This document shows positions 36,464 through 46,056 of a DNA stretch of 64,000 nt, piece by piece (position 1 is the stretch's first letter; each line of letters starts with the position of its first letter). Source of the DNA: Alishewanella metallidurans (GTDB lineage Bacteria > Pseudomonadota > Gammaproteobacteria > Enterobacterales > Alteromonadaceae). Below the pieces are notes generated by a model, which was not told where the DNA came from, did not search any database, and was given only the letters and a program-made list of their open reading frames with translations. The stretch spans positions 930,001 to 994,000 of the forward strand of contig NZ_JALAHQ010000001.1 of NCBI RefSeq assembly GCF_036983985.1. The letters run 5' to 3'. The position numbers and the translations under genes are program-made.

Positions 36464-37609
36464 ATGTATTGTCACCATTTTGAAGCCAAACGCTGCCAGT
36501 CTTGCCACTGGTTATATAAGCCCTATTCACAACAGTTAGCCGATAAACAACAAGAATTAACTCAGTTAATTGCGCCGCTTAATGCCGAAAAAATACTTGA
36601 CCCCGTACCGAGTAGTGAACAGGCGTTTCGCTATAAAGCAAAAATGGTGGTGCTAGGCACAACAGAGCAGCCGATCTTGGGTATTACTAATGCACAAGGT
36701 GAAACTGTCGATCTTGCTGATTGTCCGTTGTATCCCAGCAGTTTTGTGCCGGTGTTTGCCTTGTGTAAGGCCTTTATTTCGCGCGCTAAGCTTACGCCGT
36801 ATCATATTAGTTCGCGCTGTGGCGAGCTTAAATATATCTTGCTAAGCCAAAGCCTGCATACCGGCCGTTTTATGCTGCGTTTTGTGTTGCGGTCAAAAAA
36901 TTGTCTAGCCTCAATACAAAAGCATTTACCTTGGTTATTGCAACAGTTACCCGAACTTGAGCTCTGTTCAGTTAATTTACAGCCACTACCGGCAGCGGTA
37001 TTAGAGGGTGACACTGAAATTTTACTAACCGAGCAACACCTATTAGCCGAACGTTTAAACCACATTCCGTTATATTTACAGCCGCAGAGCTTTTTTCAAA
37101 CACAGCCGGTAATGGCGGCATGTTTATATCAAACGGCGGCGAACTGGGCCACAGAGTTACAGCAGCAACAGGGTAGCTTTAACACTATTTGGGATTTATT
37201 TTGTGGCGTTGGTGGTTTTGGTTTGCATGTTGCCACGCCAAAACAACGCTTGATAGGCATTGAAATTGCGCCAGCGGCTATAGCTTGCGCTAGTCGCTCA
37301 GCTACTGAGCTAGGTTTTGTTGATATGCAGTTTCAAGCTCTTGATTCAGCAGCTTTTGCACATTCAGTAGCCCAAGCGCCGGATTTAATGGTCGTTAATC
37401 CGCCACGACGTGGCCTTGGCCAGCAGCTATGTCAGGACATAACCCGTTTAGCCCCGGCATGGTTACTGTATTCTAGCTGTAATGCAAAAACCTTAGCCGA
37501 CGATCTCACGTTGCTTACGGGGTATAAGTTATTAAAAGTTCAGCTGTTTGACATGTTTGCCCACAGCAATCATTTTGAAGTGCTAACACTATTACAGCGT
37601 CAAGCCTAA
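36464..37609 (+). CDS. rlmC: 23S rRNA (uracil-747-C5)-methyltransferase
   Basis: A 381-residue RlmC/RumB. The N-terminal cysteines MYCHHFEAKRCQSCHW supply ligands for the iron-sulfur cluster of this family. The SAM site is DLFCGVGGFGLH; NPPRRGLG and YSSCNAKTLADDL carry the catalytic motif IV region and nucleophile cysteine. It methylates U747 in domain II of 23S rRNA. It is monocistronic by spacing: 68 bases after pbpC and 73 before imuA, whose promoter is separate. Confidence 0.95.
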   Translation: MYCHHFEAKRCQSCHWLYKPYSQQLADKQQELTQLIAPLNAEKILDPVPSSEQAFRYKAKMVVLGTTEQPILGITNAQGETVDLADCPLYPSSFVPVFALCKAFISRAKLTPYHISSRCGELKYILLSQSLHTGRFMLRFVLRSKNCLASIQKHLPWLLQQLPELELCSVNLQPLPAAVLEGDTEILLTEQHLLAERLNHIPLYLQPQSFFQTQPVMAACLYQTAANWATELQQQQGSFNTIWDLFCGVGGFGLHVATPKQRLIGIEIAPAAIACASRSATELGFVDMQFQALDSAAFAHSVAQAPDLMVVNPPRRGLGQQLCQDITRLAPAWLLYSSCNAKTLADDLTLLTGYKLLKVQLFDMFAHSNHFEVLTLLQRQA

Positions 37610-37641
37610 CAAGGCACTTGCATCCTGGTTAACACGGATTA

Positions 37642-37661
37642 TACTGTATCAATATACAGTA
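37642..37661 (+). promoter_or_regulatory. LexA (SOS) box upstream of the mutasome cassette
   Basis: TACTGTATCAATATACAGTA is a perfect 20-base palindrome apart from its centre. It contains CTGT-N8-ACAG (37644-37659), the gammaproteobacterial LexA consensus. It lies 21 bases before the imuA ATG, so the cassette should be repressed by LexA and induced by DNA damage. Confidence 0.95.
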
Positions 37662-37682
37662 TAGCTTGGCGGCGAGGCGGCA

Positions 37683-38351
37683 ATGTCGGCTTTATTAGAG
37701 CAGTTAACACGGCGTCAACTGTTGTGGCGCGGTAACAACCAACAAACGGCTTATCAAGCGGTTGCAACTGGCTATGCCGAGTTAGACCAACAACTGGCGG
37801 GCGGTTTTCCGGCAACTGGGCTAATAGATATTCAAACCGCTTTCGGCATTGGTGAGTTGCGTTTGCTGCTACCTTATTTGCAACAACAGCAACAGCATTC
37901 CGCGCGCTTGTTAGTACTTATTTCACCGCTAGCCCAGCCCAGTGCCGATATGTTGGCTGCAGCAGGCATTAACCTTGCTCAGTTAGTGATTATTTCACCA
38001 AAAAATAATAAAGAGGCGTTATGGGCGGCAGAGCAATGCTTACAAAGTGGTTGTGCTAGTGCGGTGTTGTTGTGGCAAACGCCTATTAAACTGGCACAGG
38101 CTAGGCGTTTGCAGCTTGCTGCCGAGCACGGACAGGCTAGCTTAGTTATATTTAGGCGACCACACCTTGGTTTAAGTTTACCCGTTAATTTAAGTATCAA
38201 GCTGACCGCACACCCACAAGGCCTGCAGTTAACGGTATTAAAGCGTAAAGGCGGTTGGCCCACATCACCATTTTTACTCAGAATGCACAGCCGTTGGCCG
38301 CAACTTTGTCTTAATAGCCAAGCGTGGCAAACCGAACGTAAAGTGGGTTAA
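37683..38351 (+). CDS. imuA: Translesion synthesis accessory protein ImuA
   Basis: A 222-residue RecA-related protein, first gene of the SOS cassette. The part that aligns with the RecA P-loop reads FPATGLIDIQTAFGIGELRL. It keeps the family signature GIGELRLLLPYL but has no GKT/S, so ATP binding is unlikely. The C-terminus ends in the basic WPTSPFLLRMHSRWPQLC stretch. ImuA brings ImuB and DnaE2 together during mutagenic bypass of lesions. GAGG precedes the ATG, and imuB starts 4 bases after the stop. Confidence 0.88.
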   Translation: MSALLEQLTRRQLLWRGNNQQTAYQAVATGYAELDQQLAGGFPATGLIDIQTAFGIGELRLLLPYLQQQQQHSARLLVLISPLAQPSADMLAAAGINLAQLVIISPKNNKEALWAAEQCLQSGCASAVLLWQTPIKLAQARRLQLAAEHGQASLVIFRRPHLGLSLPVNLSIKLTAHPQGLQLTVLKRKGGWPTSPFLLRMHSRWPQLCLNSQAWQTERKVG

Positions 38352-38355
38352 CGCT

Positions 38356-39750
38356 GTGCTGTATTTATATTTGCAGTTTCCGGCGTTGCAGCTAGAAAGC
38401 CTAACGAGTGAAACCACGGTAAAATTACCTATTGCCGTGGTAGATGAAAAACACCAAATTGTGCAGTGCAATAAGCAGGCAACAGAGCTTGGTATCAAAC
38501 TGGGTATGCAGTTAGGCACGGCTGCCGGGTTATGTCCTAACTTACAGCTTATTCCTTACCAAATTGATGCTCAGCAACAAGCACTACAAAGTGTGGCGCA
38601 ACAGTTGTACCAAGTAAGTAGCGATATTGCCTTAGACCCACCATCGGGCTTGTATTTACGTTTATGTAATATGCTGGCGCTGTATCAGGGGATTAACGGT
38701 TATTGGCAAGCGGTAACGGCAGAACTAGCTTTACTGCCATATCAGTATTTTTATGCTACCGGCGGCACGCCTTTTATTGCCAAATGTTTAGCTCGGTTAC
38801 AATTAAATAGCGTATCAGATAACGTCAGTTCATCTTTTGAAATAGTAAAGCGCAGCCCGCTTAATGCCACCGAGCTAGACACCGATATACAGCAGCAACT
38901 GACTCGGTTAGGGATCCATAATCTTGGTCAATTACTTAACTTAGCAACCGCAGAGCTGGCGCGACGCTTTGATAGCCGGTTACTCAATTATCTTGGCCAA
39001 TTACGGGGCGATTTTTACCATGCACTTAATTATATTCAGCCACAGCAAGGTTTTAGCCGTTATCTTGAATTATTGTACGACATTACCGACACCAAGGGCC
39101 TAACAGCACCGCTGTCTTCACTGTTAACGCAGTTAGAACAGCAGCTCACACGGGCCAATGCTCGGTGTCATCAATTGCAGATCAGCCTGTTTTTTCGTGC
39201 TAAACCCGCTTTGTTATTAGAGGTTGGCTCAGCTCAGGCTGAAAGCAGTGCAAAGCGCTGGCTCACCTTATGCCAGCACCATTTAGAGCGATTAATGTTG
39301 CCGGAGCCGGTAACCGGCCTAAAGCTTAAAGTACATAGCTTTACTCGCCCGCAGCAGCTTAATGATGACTTGTTTCAGCCGCAACAAGGCAATGTTTCTG
39401 CGTTACAGCTAGTTGCTACGCTGCAAGCTAAGTTGGGTAACGCGGCGGTAACCGGGCTTAATTTAGAAAATCAACATTGGCCCGAACTGGCCAGTAGCCA
39501 GCATTCCCCTCTGATGTCGGCCAATCAACAGATAGCAGCATTAACGCTTCGGCCCGCATTTTTATTAGCTAAACCCTTGCCACTTAACGAAACAATAGAG
39601 ATTAATAGCGGGCCAGAACGTTTATGCCAAGACGGTTGGCAGCTGCATGCACAGCGCGATTACTTTGTTGGCCGCAGTAAGACGGGGCAATGGCTATGGC
39701 TATATCGTACGCCAGAGCAGCGCTGGTTTGTGCAAGGGCTATTTAGCTAA
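38356..39750 (+). CDS. imuB: Y-family polymerase-like protein ImuB
   Basis: A 464-residue Y-family fold protein starting at a GTG (MLYLYLQFPALQLES). The catalytic acids of active Y-family polymerases are missing: the DmDaFF position reads LYLQFPAL and the SIDE position reads LDPPSGLYL. This is normal for ImuB, which acts as a scaffold. A helix-hairpin-helix region (RLGIHNLGQLLNLATAEL) and little-finger region follow. It normally binds the sliding clamp and bridges ImuA and DnaE2. It is 9 bases from dnaE2. Confidence 0.9.
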   Translation: MLYLYLQFPALQLESLTSETTVKLPIAVVDEKHQIVQCNKQATELGIKLGMQLGTAAGLCPNLQLIPYQIDAQQQALQSVAQQLYQVSSDIALDPPSGLYLRLCNMLALYQGINGYWQAVTAELALLPYQYFYATGGTPFIAKCLARLQLNSVSDNVSSSFEIVKRSPLNATELDTDIQQQLTRLGIHNLGQLLNLATAELARRFDSRLLNYLGQLRGDFYHALNYIQPQQGFSRYLELLYDITDTKGLTAPLSSLLTQLEQQLTRANARCHQLQISLFFRAKPALLLEVGSAQAESSAKRWLTLCQHHLERLMLPEPVTGLKLKVHSFTRPQQLNDDLFQPQQGNVSALQLVATLQAKLGNAAVTGLNLENQHWPELASSQHSPLMSANQQIAALTLRPAFLLAKPLPLNETIEINSGPERLCQDGWQLHAQRDYFVGRSKTGQWLWLYRTPEQRWFVQGLFS

Positions 39751-39759
39751 GGGCTAGTT

Positions 39760-42700
39760 ATGCAATATGCTGAATTATTTTGCCAAAGCCATTTTAGTTT
39801 TTTACAAGGCGCTTCTAGCCCACAAGAGTTGGTGCAACAAGCTGATGCCTTGGGCTACAGCGCACTGGCTATAACCGATGAATGCTCGGTTGCGGGCGTG
39901 GTTAGGGCTTATCGACACATTAAAGACCAACAACTCAATATTAAGCTTATTGTTGGCAGTTATTTTCAGCTAGAACAATTAAAGCTGGTGCTGCTTTGCC
40001 CCAATAAAGCCGCTTACAGCGAGCTATGCCGAATTATAACCAATGCCAGACGGCGCAGTGCCAAGGGCGAGTATTGCCTAACCGAATGGGATCTTATGTC
40101 GGTTAAGCACTGTTTTGTATTATGGCTACCCAGTGGCGAAGCCGATAGTGATAATCATTGGGCTGTATGGTTAAAAAAATATCATGGCGAACGATTATGG
40201 CTAGCCATGCAGCGTCAGCTAAGCCATAACGAAGCTAGTTTTATTCATTACTGTCAGCAGCTTGCTCAGCAATATCAGCTTACGCTGATGTGTTGTGGCG
40301 CAATATTAATGCACACACCTGAACGCTTAGCACTGCAGCATTGTATTAGTGCCATACGCGCCGGCAAACCTATTAGTGTGCTGGGTCGAGCGCTACTGAG
40401 TAACGCCGAGCGTGCACTGCGGCCGTTGTCAAAGTTAGAAAAACTATTTACTGCCGACTGGTTAGCTGAAAGCGTGGCTATTGCTTTGCGCTGCGAGTTT
40501 TCTTTAAACGAGCTTAAGTATCAATATCCAGCAGAGCTAGTGCCTAAAGGCGAAACCGCTAGCAGTTATTTAGCCAAGCTGGTGGCTAAGGGCAGTAAAC
40601 TGCGGTTTTCTGGCGCAGTGCCGGCACGTATTCAAGCTATTATCGATAAAGAAATGGCGCTGATCACTGAGCTGCAATATGAATACTTTTTTTTAACTAT
40701 TCATGATCTGGTGCAGTTTGCTAAAAACCACGGCATTTTATATCAAGGCCGTGGTTCTGCTGCTAATTCGGTGGTGTGCTATTGTTTGGAAATTACCGCG
40801 GTTAACCCTGAGCAAATTCAGGTGTTGTTTGAACGGTTTTTGTCAAAAGAGCGCCAAGAACCACCCGATATTGACGTCGATTTTGAACATGAACGGCGCG
40901 AAGAAGTTATTCAGTACTTATATAACAAGTATGGCCGCGAGCGGGCAGCACTGGCGGCAACGGTTATTAGCTATCGCTTTAAAAGTGCGCTGCGTGACGT
41001 TGGCAAAGCTTTGGGTTTACCTATTAGCCAATTAGATTTTCTGATTAAAAATATTCAACGTCGCGATGCCAACCAAAGCTGGCAGCAGCAACTTAGCCGT
41101 TTAGGGCTAGATACCAGCAGCAAGCTTACCCAGCAATTAGTGCAATTAGTAGAGCAGCTACGCGGTGCGCCACGGCATTTATCGCAGCATGTTGGCGGCT
41201 TTGTTATATCACAAGGGCCGCTATATGAGCTGGTGCCGATAGAAAATGCCGCTATGAATGAGCGCACGGTTATTCAATGGGATAAAGACGATTTAGAAAC
41301 CTTGGCGTTATTAAAAGTAGATGTATTAGCACTGGGTATGTTAAGTGCTATTCGTAAATGTTTTTCACTGGTAAAGCAGCATTTTAACCGTGATCTTAGT
41401 ATTGCCGGCATTGGCAACTTAGGTGATGACAGCGCTGTATTTTCCATGATCCAACGCGCTGATACGGTGGGTTTATTTCAAATAGAATCGCGCGCACAAA
41501 TGAGCATGCTGCCACGGCTTAAACCAGCCAGTTATTATGATTTAGTGATCCAAATTGCTATCGTTCGGCCAGGACCGATCCAAGGTGATATGGTGCACCC
41601 TTATTTAAAACGTCGGCATGGCGAAGAGGCCGTTACTTACCCATCTAAAGCCGTTGAAACCGTACTTGGCCGCACCTTGGGTATACCTATTTTTCAAGAG
41701 CAAGTAATTCAACTGGCGATGGTGGCCGCTGGTTTTAGTGGTGGCGAGGCCGATAAGTTGCGCCGCGCCATGGCGAGCTGGAAAAAGACCGGCGAACTAC
41801 TGCCATTTAAACATAAGCTGGTTGATGGCATGCAAAGTAGGGGCTATAGCCAAGAGTATGCCGAGCGTATTTATCAGCAAATTTGTGGCTTTGGTGAATA
41901 TGGTTTTCCCGAATCACATTCTGCTAGTTTTGCCGTATTAGCCTATGTGTCAGCGTGGTTAAAATATTACTATCCGGCAGCGTTTTGCTGCGCGTTACTC
42001 AATAGTTATCCAATGGGGTTTTATAGCCCATCTCAGTTATTACACGATATTAAACGCCATGGCGTAGCGGTGCTTCCGGTATGTGTTAATGCATCGCACT
42101 ACGATTTTACGTTAGAGCAACAAGGTAAGACTATTCGGCTTGGCCTGCGGCAAATAAAGGGGCTAAGCAGTGCTGGTGCTAAACAGCTGGTTAGGCTTAG
42201 GCCAGTTGGCGGGTATCGCACTTTGTCACAGCTGCAACAATTAGCGCTTAACCGCAGTGACTTACAAGCCTTGGCTAGTGCTAATGCCTTAATTAACCTT
42301 AGCGGCGATCGCTATAATAGCCGTTGGCAATTATTAGATACCGAGCATACCTTGCCATTGTTTAGCGCTGAATTACTGTTACAACCCAGCGAAACCGCAG
42401 CTATTAATCAAAGCTTAGCTACGCCGTATACAGCGGCGCCATATTTAGCTGCGCCAAGCGCGGTAGCCGAAGTACTAGAGGATTACAGTGCTACCGGCCT
42501 TAGCTTACAGCACCATCCTATTGGCTTATTGCGCCAAGCAGCAAAATTGCCGCGTAGTGTAGCTGCCGCTGACCTTGGGCAAGTGCGGCATAATAGCCCT
42601 GTACGAGTAAGTGGCTTAGTAACATTGCGTCAACGGCCGGGTACCGCCGCCGGTGTTACCTTTATGTCGTTAGAAGATGAAACCGGCACCTTAAACATTA

Positions 42701-42876
42701 TCGTGTGGTTAGCTACTGCGCAGGCACAGCAGAAAAGCTTTTTAACCGCGCGTATTTTGCAAGTAGATGGCATTTTACAACGCGAAGGTGAGGTTACGCA
42801 TATTATCGCCGGTAAGTTAGTTGACTTATCGGCACTTTTGGCCGAGCTTAACCTGTCATCGCGAGATTTTCATTAA
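39760..42876 (+). CDS. dnaE2: Error-prone DNA polymerase DnaE2 (ImuC)
   Basis: A 1038-residue C-family polymerase. It starts with the PHP domain (AELFCQSHFSFLQGASSP). The palm acids are intact: PDIDVDFEHERRE and LLKVDVLALGM. ESHSASFAVLAYVSAWLKYYYPAAF and a C-terminal OB-fold (VRVSGLVTLRQRPGTA) follow. Length matches DnaE2 rather than the replicative DnaE (about 1160). It is the catalytic part of the mutasome and causes SOS mutagenesis. AAGGG precedes the ATG. Its stop overlaps the next start by one base. Confidence 0.95.
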   Translation: MQYAELFCQSHFSFLQGASSPQELVQQADALGYSALAITDECSVAGVVRAYRHIKDQQLNIKLIVGSYFQLEQLKLVLLCPNKAAYSELCRIITNARRRSAKGEYCLTEWDLMSVKHCFVLWLPSGEADSDNHWAVWLKKYHGERLWLAMQRQLSHNEASFIHYCQQLAQQYQLTLMCCGAILMHTPERLALQHCISAIRAGKPISVLGRALLSNAERALRPLSKLEKLFTADWLAESVAIALRCEFSLNELKYQYPAELVPKGETASSYLAKLVAKGSKLRFSGAVPARIQAIIDKEMALITELQYEYFFLTIHDLVQFAKNHGILYQGRGSAANSVVCYCLEITAVNPEQIQVLFERFLSKERQEPPDIDVDFEHERREEVIQYLYNKYGRERAALAATVISYRFKSALRDVGKALGLPISQLDFLIKNIQRRDANQSWQQQLSRLGLDTSSKLTQQLVQLVEQLRGAPRHLSQHVGGFVISQGPLYELVPIENAAMNERTVIQWDKDDLETLALLKVDVLALGMLSAIRKCFSLVKQHFNRDLSIAGIGNLGDDSAVFSMIQRADTVGLFQIESRAQMSMLPRLKPASYYDLVIQIAIVRPGPIQGDMVHPYLKRRHGEEAVTYPSKAVETVLGRTLGIPIFQEQVIQLAMVAAGFSGGEADKLRRAMASWKKTGELLPFKHKLVDGMQSRGYSQEYAERIYQQICGFGEYGFPESHSASFAVLAYVSAWLKYYYPAAFCCALLNSYPMGFYSPSQLLHDIKRHGVAVLPVCVNASHYDFTLEQQGKTIRLGLRQIKGLSSAGAKQLVRLRPVGGYRTLSQLQQLALNRSDLQALASANALINLSGDRYNSRWQLLDTEHTLPLFSAELLLQPSETAAINQSLATPYTAAPYLAAPSAVAEVLEDYSATGLSLQHHPIGLLRQAAKLPRSVAAADLGQVRHNSPVRVSGLVTLRQRPGTAAGVTFMSLEDETGTLNIIVWLATAQAQQKSFLTARILQVDGILQREGEVTHIIAGKLVDLSALLAELNLSSRDFH

Positions 42877-43433
42877 TGGGAAAGCTTATGTTATTGCAGG
42901 CTGAGCAAGCGTTAGTACTAGTTATAGATATTCAGCAAAAACTGGCTCCGGCCATTTTTGAAACTAAAGAAGTAGAACAAGCCGCAGCTTGGGTGTTACA
43001 AATTGCAGTGCAGTTAGATGTGCCAATTTGGGCCACCGAGCAGTACCCGCAAGGTTTGGGCAGCACTTTACTCTCTATTGCCGAGCTTGTACCCGAAACG
43101 CAGGTGTTAGAAAAAATGCATTTTAGTGCGCTAAAAGAGCCGCACATAGTAAGTGCTTTGGCCTCAACCGGCCGTAAGCAAATTGTTATTTTAGGCACCG
43201 AAGCCCATGTTTGTGTATTGCAATCGGTACTGGATTTACTGGCTTTAGGTTATCAGGTTTTTGTGGTGGTAGAAGCTGTAGGTTCGCGCACTATAGAAAA
43301 CAAACAGTTAGCGCTTAACCGTATGGCGCAGTGCGGTGCACAAATTATTAGCAAGGAAATGCTAGCCTTTGAGTGGCTACAGCGCTGTGGCACCGATACC
43401 TTTAGGCAAATTAGTAAAGGTTGGATTGTATAA
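42876..43433 (+). CDS. Isochorismatase-family cysteine hydrolase (YcaC-like)
   Basis: A 185-residue single-domain hydrolase. The catalytic triad is visible: Asp in LVIDIQQKLAP, Lys in LEKMHFSA, and Cys in GTEAHVCVLQSVLDLL. Proteins of this shape resemble YcaC and plant-type nicotinamidase relatives; the substrate is unknown. Its ATG overlaps the dnaE2 stop (TAATG), so it is probably translated from the SOS transcript. An ATG four codons later, after GGGAAAG, is an alternative start. Confidence 0.85.
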   Translation: MGKLMLLQAEQALVLVIDIQQKLAPAIFETKEVEQAAAWVLQIAVQLDVPIWATEQYPQGLGSTLLSIAELVPETQVLEKMHFSALKEPHIVSALASTGRKQIVILGTEAHVCVLQSVLDLLALGYQVFVVVEAVGSRTIENKQLALNRMAQCGAQIISKEMLAFEWLQRCGTDTFRQISKGWIV

Positions 43434-43472
43434 TAGTGTATAACCGCAACCCAAATTGGGCCTGTTACCGGC

Positions 43473-44252
43473 CTAAGGGCGGTAATTAAAGGTTTTATCT
43501 AGGACTAAAGCTAAGCGCACAGCAGCTTGCTGCACTCGTGTTTCTAAACTGGTTTGGTATTGTTGTACGTAGTTATCGCTAAGTAGCATATTGGGCTGAT
43601 AATGATGATAGATGTCCTTGGTTAATACCGCTGATTCATTGGCCCAATCCAGTACGTTAGATTGTTGCCATTGGTACGCGAGCTTGCTATCAATGGCTTG
43701 TAATAATTGCTGTTGTGCTGTGGGGTTATTATTATAGCCAAGCTTGGCTAATATTCTCGAATCCCATACTGAGTGCAAATTAGTGGCTTGTTGAAAAAAC
43801 GTAACCTGGGTTTTATTACCGCCAAGATCATCGGCATAGCTAACATGCAGTGGTTGGTGCAAATCGGCAATAAAGTGCGCTAAAAACAGTAACGCCTGCC
43901 AGTCATTATCGTCTTTGGCTAAACGTTGTTGCATATCGGTAATTGCCGATAGCACGCAGCCGAGCTTGGCACAGTCAGCTTGGCTTACTGTCGTATTGTG
44001 GCGAGCAAAGTTTATATAATGTAAAGGTGCGGACCATTTAAAGCTGTCATCATCACGCAAAGTATCAGGCCAAACACAACCTTCGGCAAAGCTACTTAAC
44101 CCTGATGCCTTTACTACCGTATCAATATGGGCTTGAGTTTGTGGTTGGCTTAATTGGTAGGCCATATCGCAAATCATTTTATGGCCAGTTTGGCCAAAGG
44201 CAAATACAGGCTGTGCGCTTAACGCTAATAAGACAAAAAATAAAATACGCAT
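43473..44252 (-). CDS. S1/P1-type secreted nuclease
   Basis: A 259-residue protein with a signal peptide ending QPVFA. The mature chain begins FGQTGHKMICDMAY, the place of the zinc-binding N-terminus (WGxxGH in P1). Further ligands are in LLFLAHFIADLHQPLHVSYADD and NLHSVWDSRIL. The family cleaves single-stranded DNA and RNA using three zinc ions, here in the periplasm or outside the cell. It lies 15 bases after rlmJ on the same strand, so they may share a transcript. The first mature residue is Phe instead of the usual Trp. Confidence 0.9.
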   Translation of the reverse strand: MRILFFVLLALSAQPVFAFGQTGHKMICDMAYQLSQPQTQAHIDTVVKASGLSSFAEGCVWPDTLRDDDSFKWSAPLHYINFARHNTTVSQADCAKLGCVLSAITDMQQRLAKDDNDWQALLFLAHFIADLHQPLHVSYADDLGGNKTQVTFFQQATNLHSVWDSRILAKLGYNNNPTAQQQLLQAIDSKLAYQWQQSNVLDWANESAVLTKDIYHHYQPNMLLSDNYVQQYQTSLETRVQQAAVRLALVLDKTFNYRP

Positions 44253-44267
44253 AGGGTTACTTCAAAT

Positions 44268-45104
44268 CTATTCGGGAACAAGTTGGTGTACTTGCCAGTC
44301 GCTATTGGCTGCAACGTGCGGCTGAATTTCAGTTAATACCTCACGCATAGTAGCCGCAAGAGTATAGGGCGGATTAATAACTAACATACCGCTGCCAGTC
44401 ATACCATAGCCGCTACTGTCGCTATGCGGGCATAATTCAATACGTAATTGGTTTTTAATGCCGGTATTCACTAACTCACGAATAAACGCCTCTACTGCGT
44501 CACGCTCTATTACCGGATACCAAATAGCATAGGTTGCTTGCGGAAAACGCTGATACGCCAATTGCAAACCCGCAACCACATCTTGGTATTCGGTTTTTAG
44601 CTCGTAAGGTGGGTCAATGAGTACTAAGCCACGTTTATAGAGCGGCGGTAGCATCGCTTTAAAGCCGGCCCAAGCATCCATATTTTCAATACGGCTATAG
44701 CGGCGGCGCGCAAACTGGCTAGCTAAAATAGGGTAGTCGGTTGGGTGCAGCTCTGTTGCTTGAATGCTATCAGTGCTGCGTAGCATTAATGCGGCAATTT
44801 TCGGTGAACCAGGGTAAAACGCCAGTTCATCATCAGTATTAAGTTGTTTAATTACGTCAATGTACCGCTGTAGCGTTGGGTTTTGTACCTCATGCTGCCA
44901 TAACTTGGCAATGCCGCCTTGGTATTCGTTGGTTTTTTGCGCTTGCTCAGCCAATAAACTATATAAACCGGCACCGGCGTGACTGTCGTGATAGCAAAAT
45001 GGTTTATCTTTTTTCAATAAATAGTCAAGAATAGCAACCTGCACCAAGTGCTTAACCACATCGGCATGATTACCCGCATGAAAACTATGACGATAACTTA
45101 GCAT
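44268..45104 (-). CDS. rlmJ: 23S rRNA (adenine-2030-N6)-methyltransferase
   Basis: A 278-residue RlmJ. It begins with the family hallmark MLSYRHSFHAGNHADVVKH, then CYHDSHAGAGLY (SAM binding). The N6-adenine methyltransferase motif IV is LVLIDPPYE. It modifies A2030 of 23S rRNA. The gene starts 150 bases from a divergent unknown gene and is followed by the S1/P1 nuclease gene. Confidence 0.96.
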   Translation of the reverse strand: MLSYRHSFHAGNHADVVKHLVQVAILDYLLKKDKPFCYHDSHAGAGLYSLLAEQAQKTNEYQGGIAKLWQHEVQNPTLQRYIDVIKQLNTDDELAFYPGSPKIAALMLRSTDSIQATELHPTDYPILASQFARRRYSRIENMDAWAGFKAMLPPLYKRGLVLIDPPYELKTEYQDVVAGLQLAYQRFPQATYAIWYPVIERDAVEAFIRELVNTGIKNQLRIELCPHSDSSGYGMTGSGMLVINPPYTLAATMREVLTEIQPHVAANSDWQVHQLVPE

Positions 45105-45254
45105 AAACCTAGCCTACAGCTTAAAAATTAAGGCCGTCAGCATACTGCCCAGCGAGAAAATTACAAGTATTGTTGCTATGTAGTGGGTAAAAACACAAAC
45201 TGCGTGGTATTAACAACAGGCTTACTTTATATACCCGCACTATGAGAATGAATA

Positions 45255-45869
45255 ATGGCTAATGCAAAAACTCGCGTAAAACCTAGCACAAAATTAAAGT
45301 GGCTCGGTGGCATTGCTGTAACTGCAATAGTGTTGGTTACGGCTGATTTATACTTTGAACATTTTGGCTATTTTAGAAGTGGCGCCAGTATTGCGGCTGA
45401 AATGGATATAAACATAACTGATGCTATTCATATTTTTGATAACAGCTGCATGCAACAAACCGTTTATAAACTTAAACCAGAAAATATGCATGAGGCCTTT
45501 ATTGCTAATGGTTTAACCGATATTGCTGATACGCAGTATTCAAAGCCAAACTTACCTATTACAGCCTACACTATGGCAAGAACTGACGATGGTGGTTATG
45601 AATGCTTTATTCGGTTTTATAGCGCGACCAGTATAGATAATGTAATGGCGCCAGCATTTATCAACTATGCTGACACTCGCTTAAGTAGGGCAATGGTTGA
45701 GTATCCGAGTGATTTTATTATTGAAGAAGCATCAGAAAACATCGCTCGGCCAATAGTGCGTCATTTTGCCGATACCGATGTGGCTTACTACGTTATATTT
45801 CGACCCGACAACTACAGCTTAATTCACCAATTACAATTAATTTCAATTCCGCATGAGTTGACTGAGTAA
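45255..45869 (+). CDS. Membrane-anchored protein of unknown function (204 aa)
   Basis: I do not recognise this protein. It has a basic start (MANAKTRVKPSTKLKW) and one hydrophobic helix (about residues 17-32), and the rest should lie in the periplasm. The outer part holds two cysteines (in DNSCMQQT and YECFIRF) that could form a disulfide, and several aromatic strands near the end (VAYYVIFRPDNYS). The frame is full length and well placed between rlmJ and the SPOUT gene. No partner is evident. Confidence 0.6.
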   Translation: MANAKTRVKPSTKLKWLGGIAVTAIVLVTADLYFEHFGYFRSGASIAAEMDINITDAIHIFDNSCMQQTVYKLKPENMHEAFIANGLTDIADTQYSKPNLPITAYTMARTDDGGYECFIRFYSATSIDNVMAPAFINYADTRLSRAMVEYPSDFIIEEASENIARPIVRHFADTDVAYYVIFRPDNYSLIHQLQLISIPHELTE

Positions 45870-46056
45870 ATAACTACATCAGCTTTGGTGTTATGCCAAT
45901 GGTTATAACTAGACTGAGATTTTAGTTAGTGCTCAATACACAATTTTGCGCTTAGCAAGGCTGAATGCTGAAAATGCAAGTATTGTAGGCTTGTAGCTGG
46001 TAAAATCTGCGGCATCATTTGTTTTTCACCGCTATAGTGTGCAAGTAGGAAAGCGT

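Noticed and set aside
43434..43475. Hairpin TTACCG...CGGTAA as terminator between the hydrolase and nuclease genes
   Set aside because: The stem is only six pairs, overlaps the nuclease stop region and lacks a U-tract, so I do not list it as a feature.
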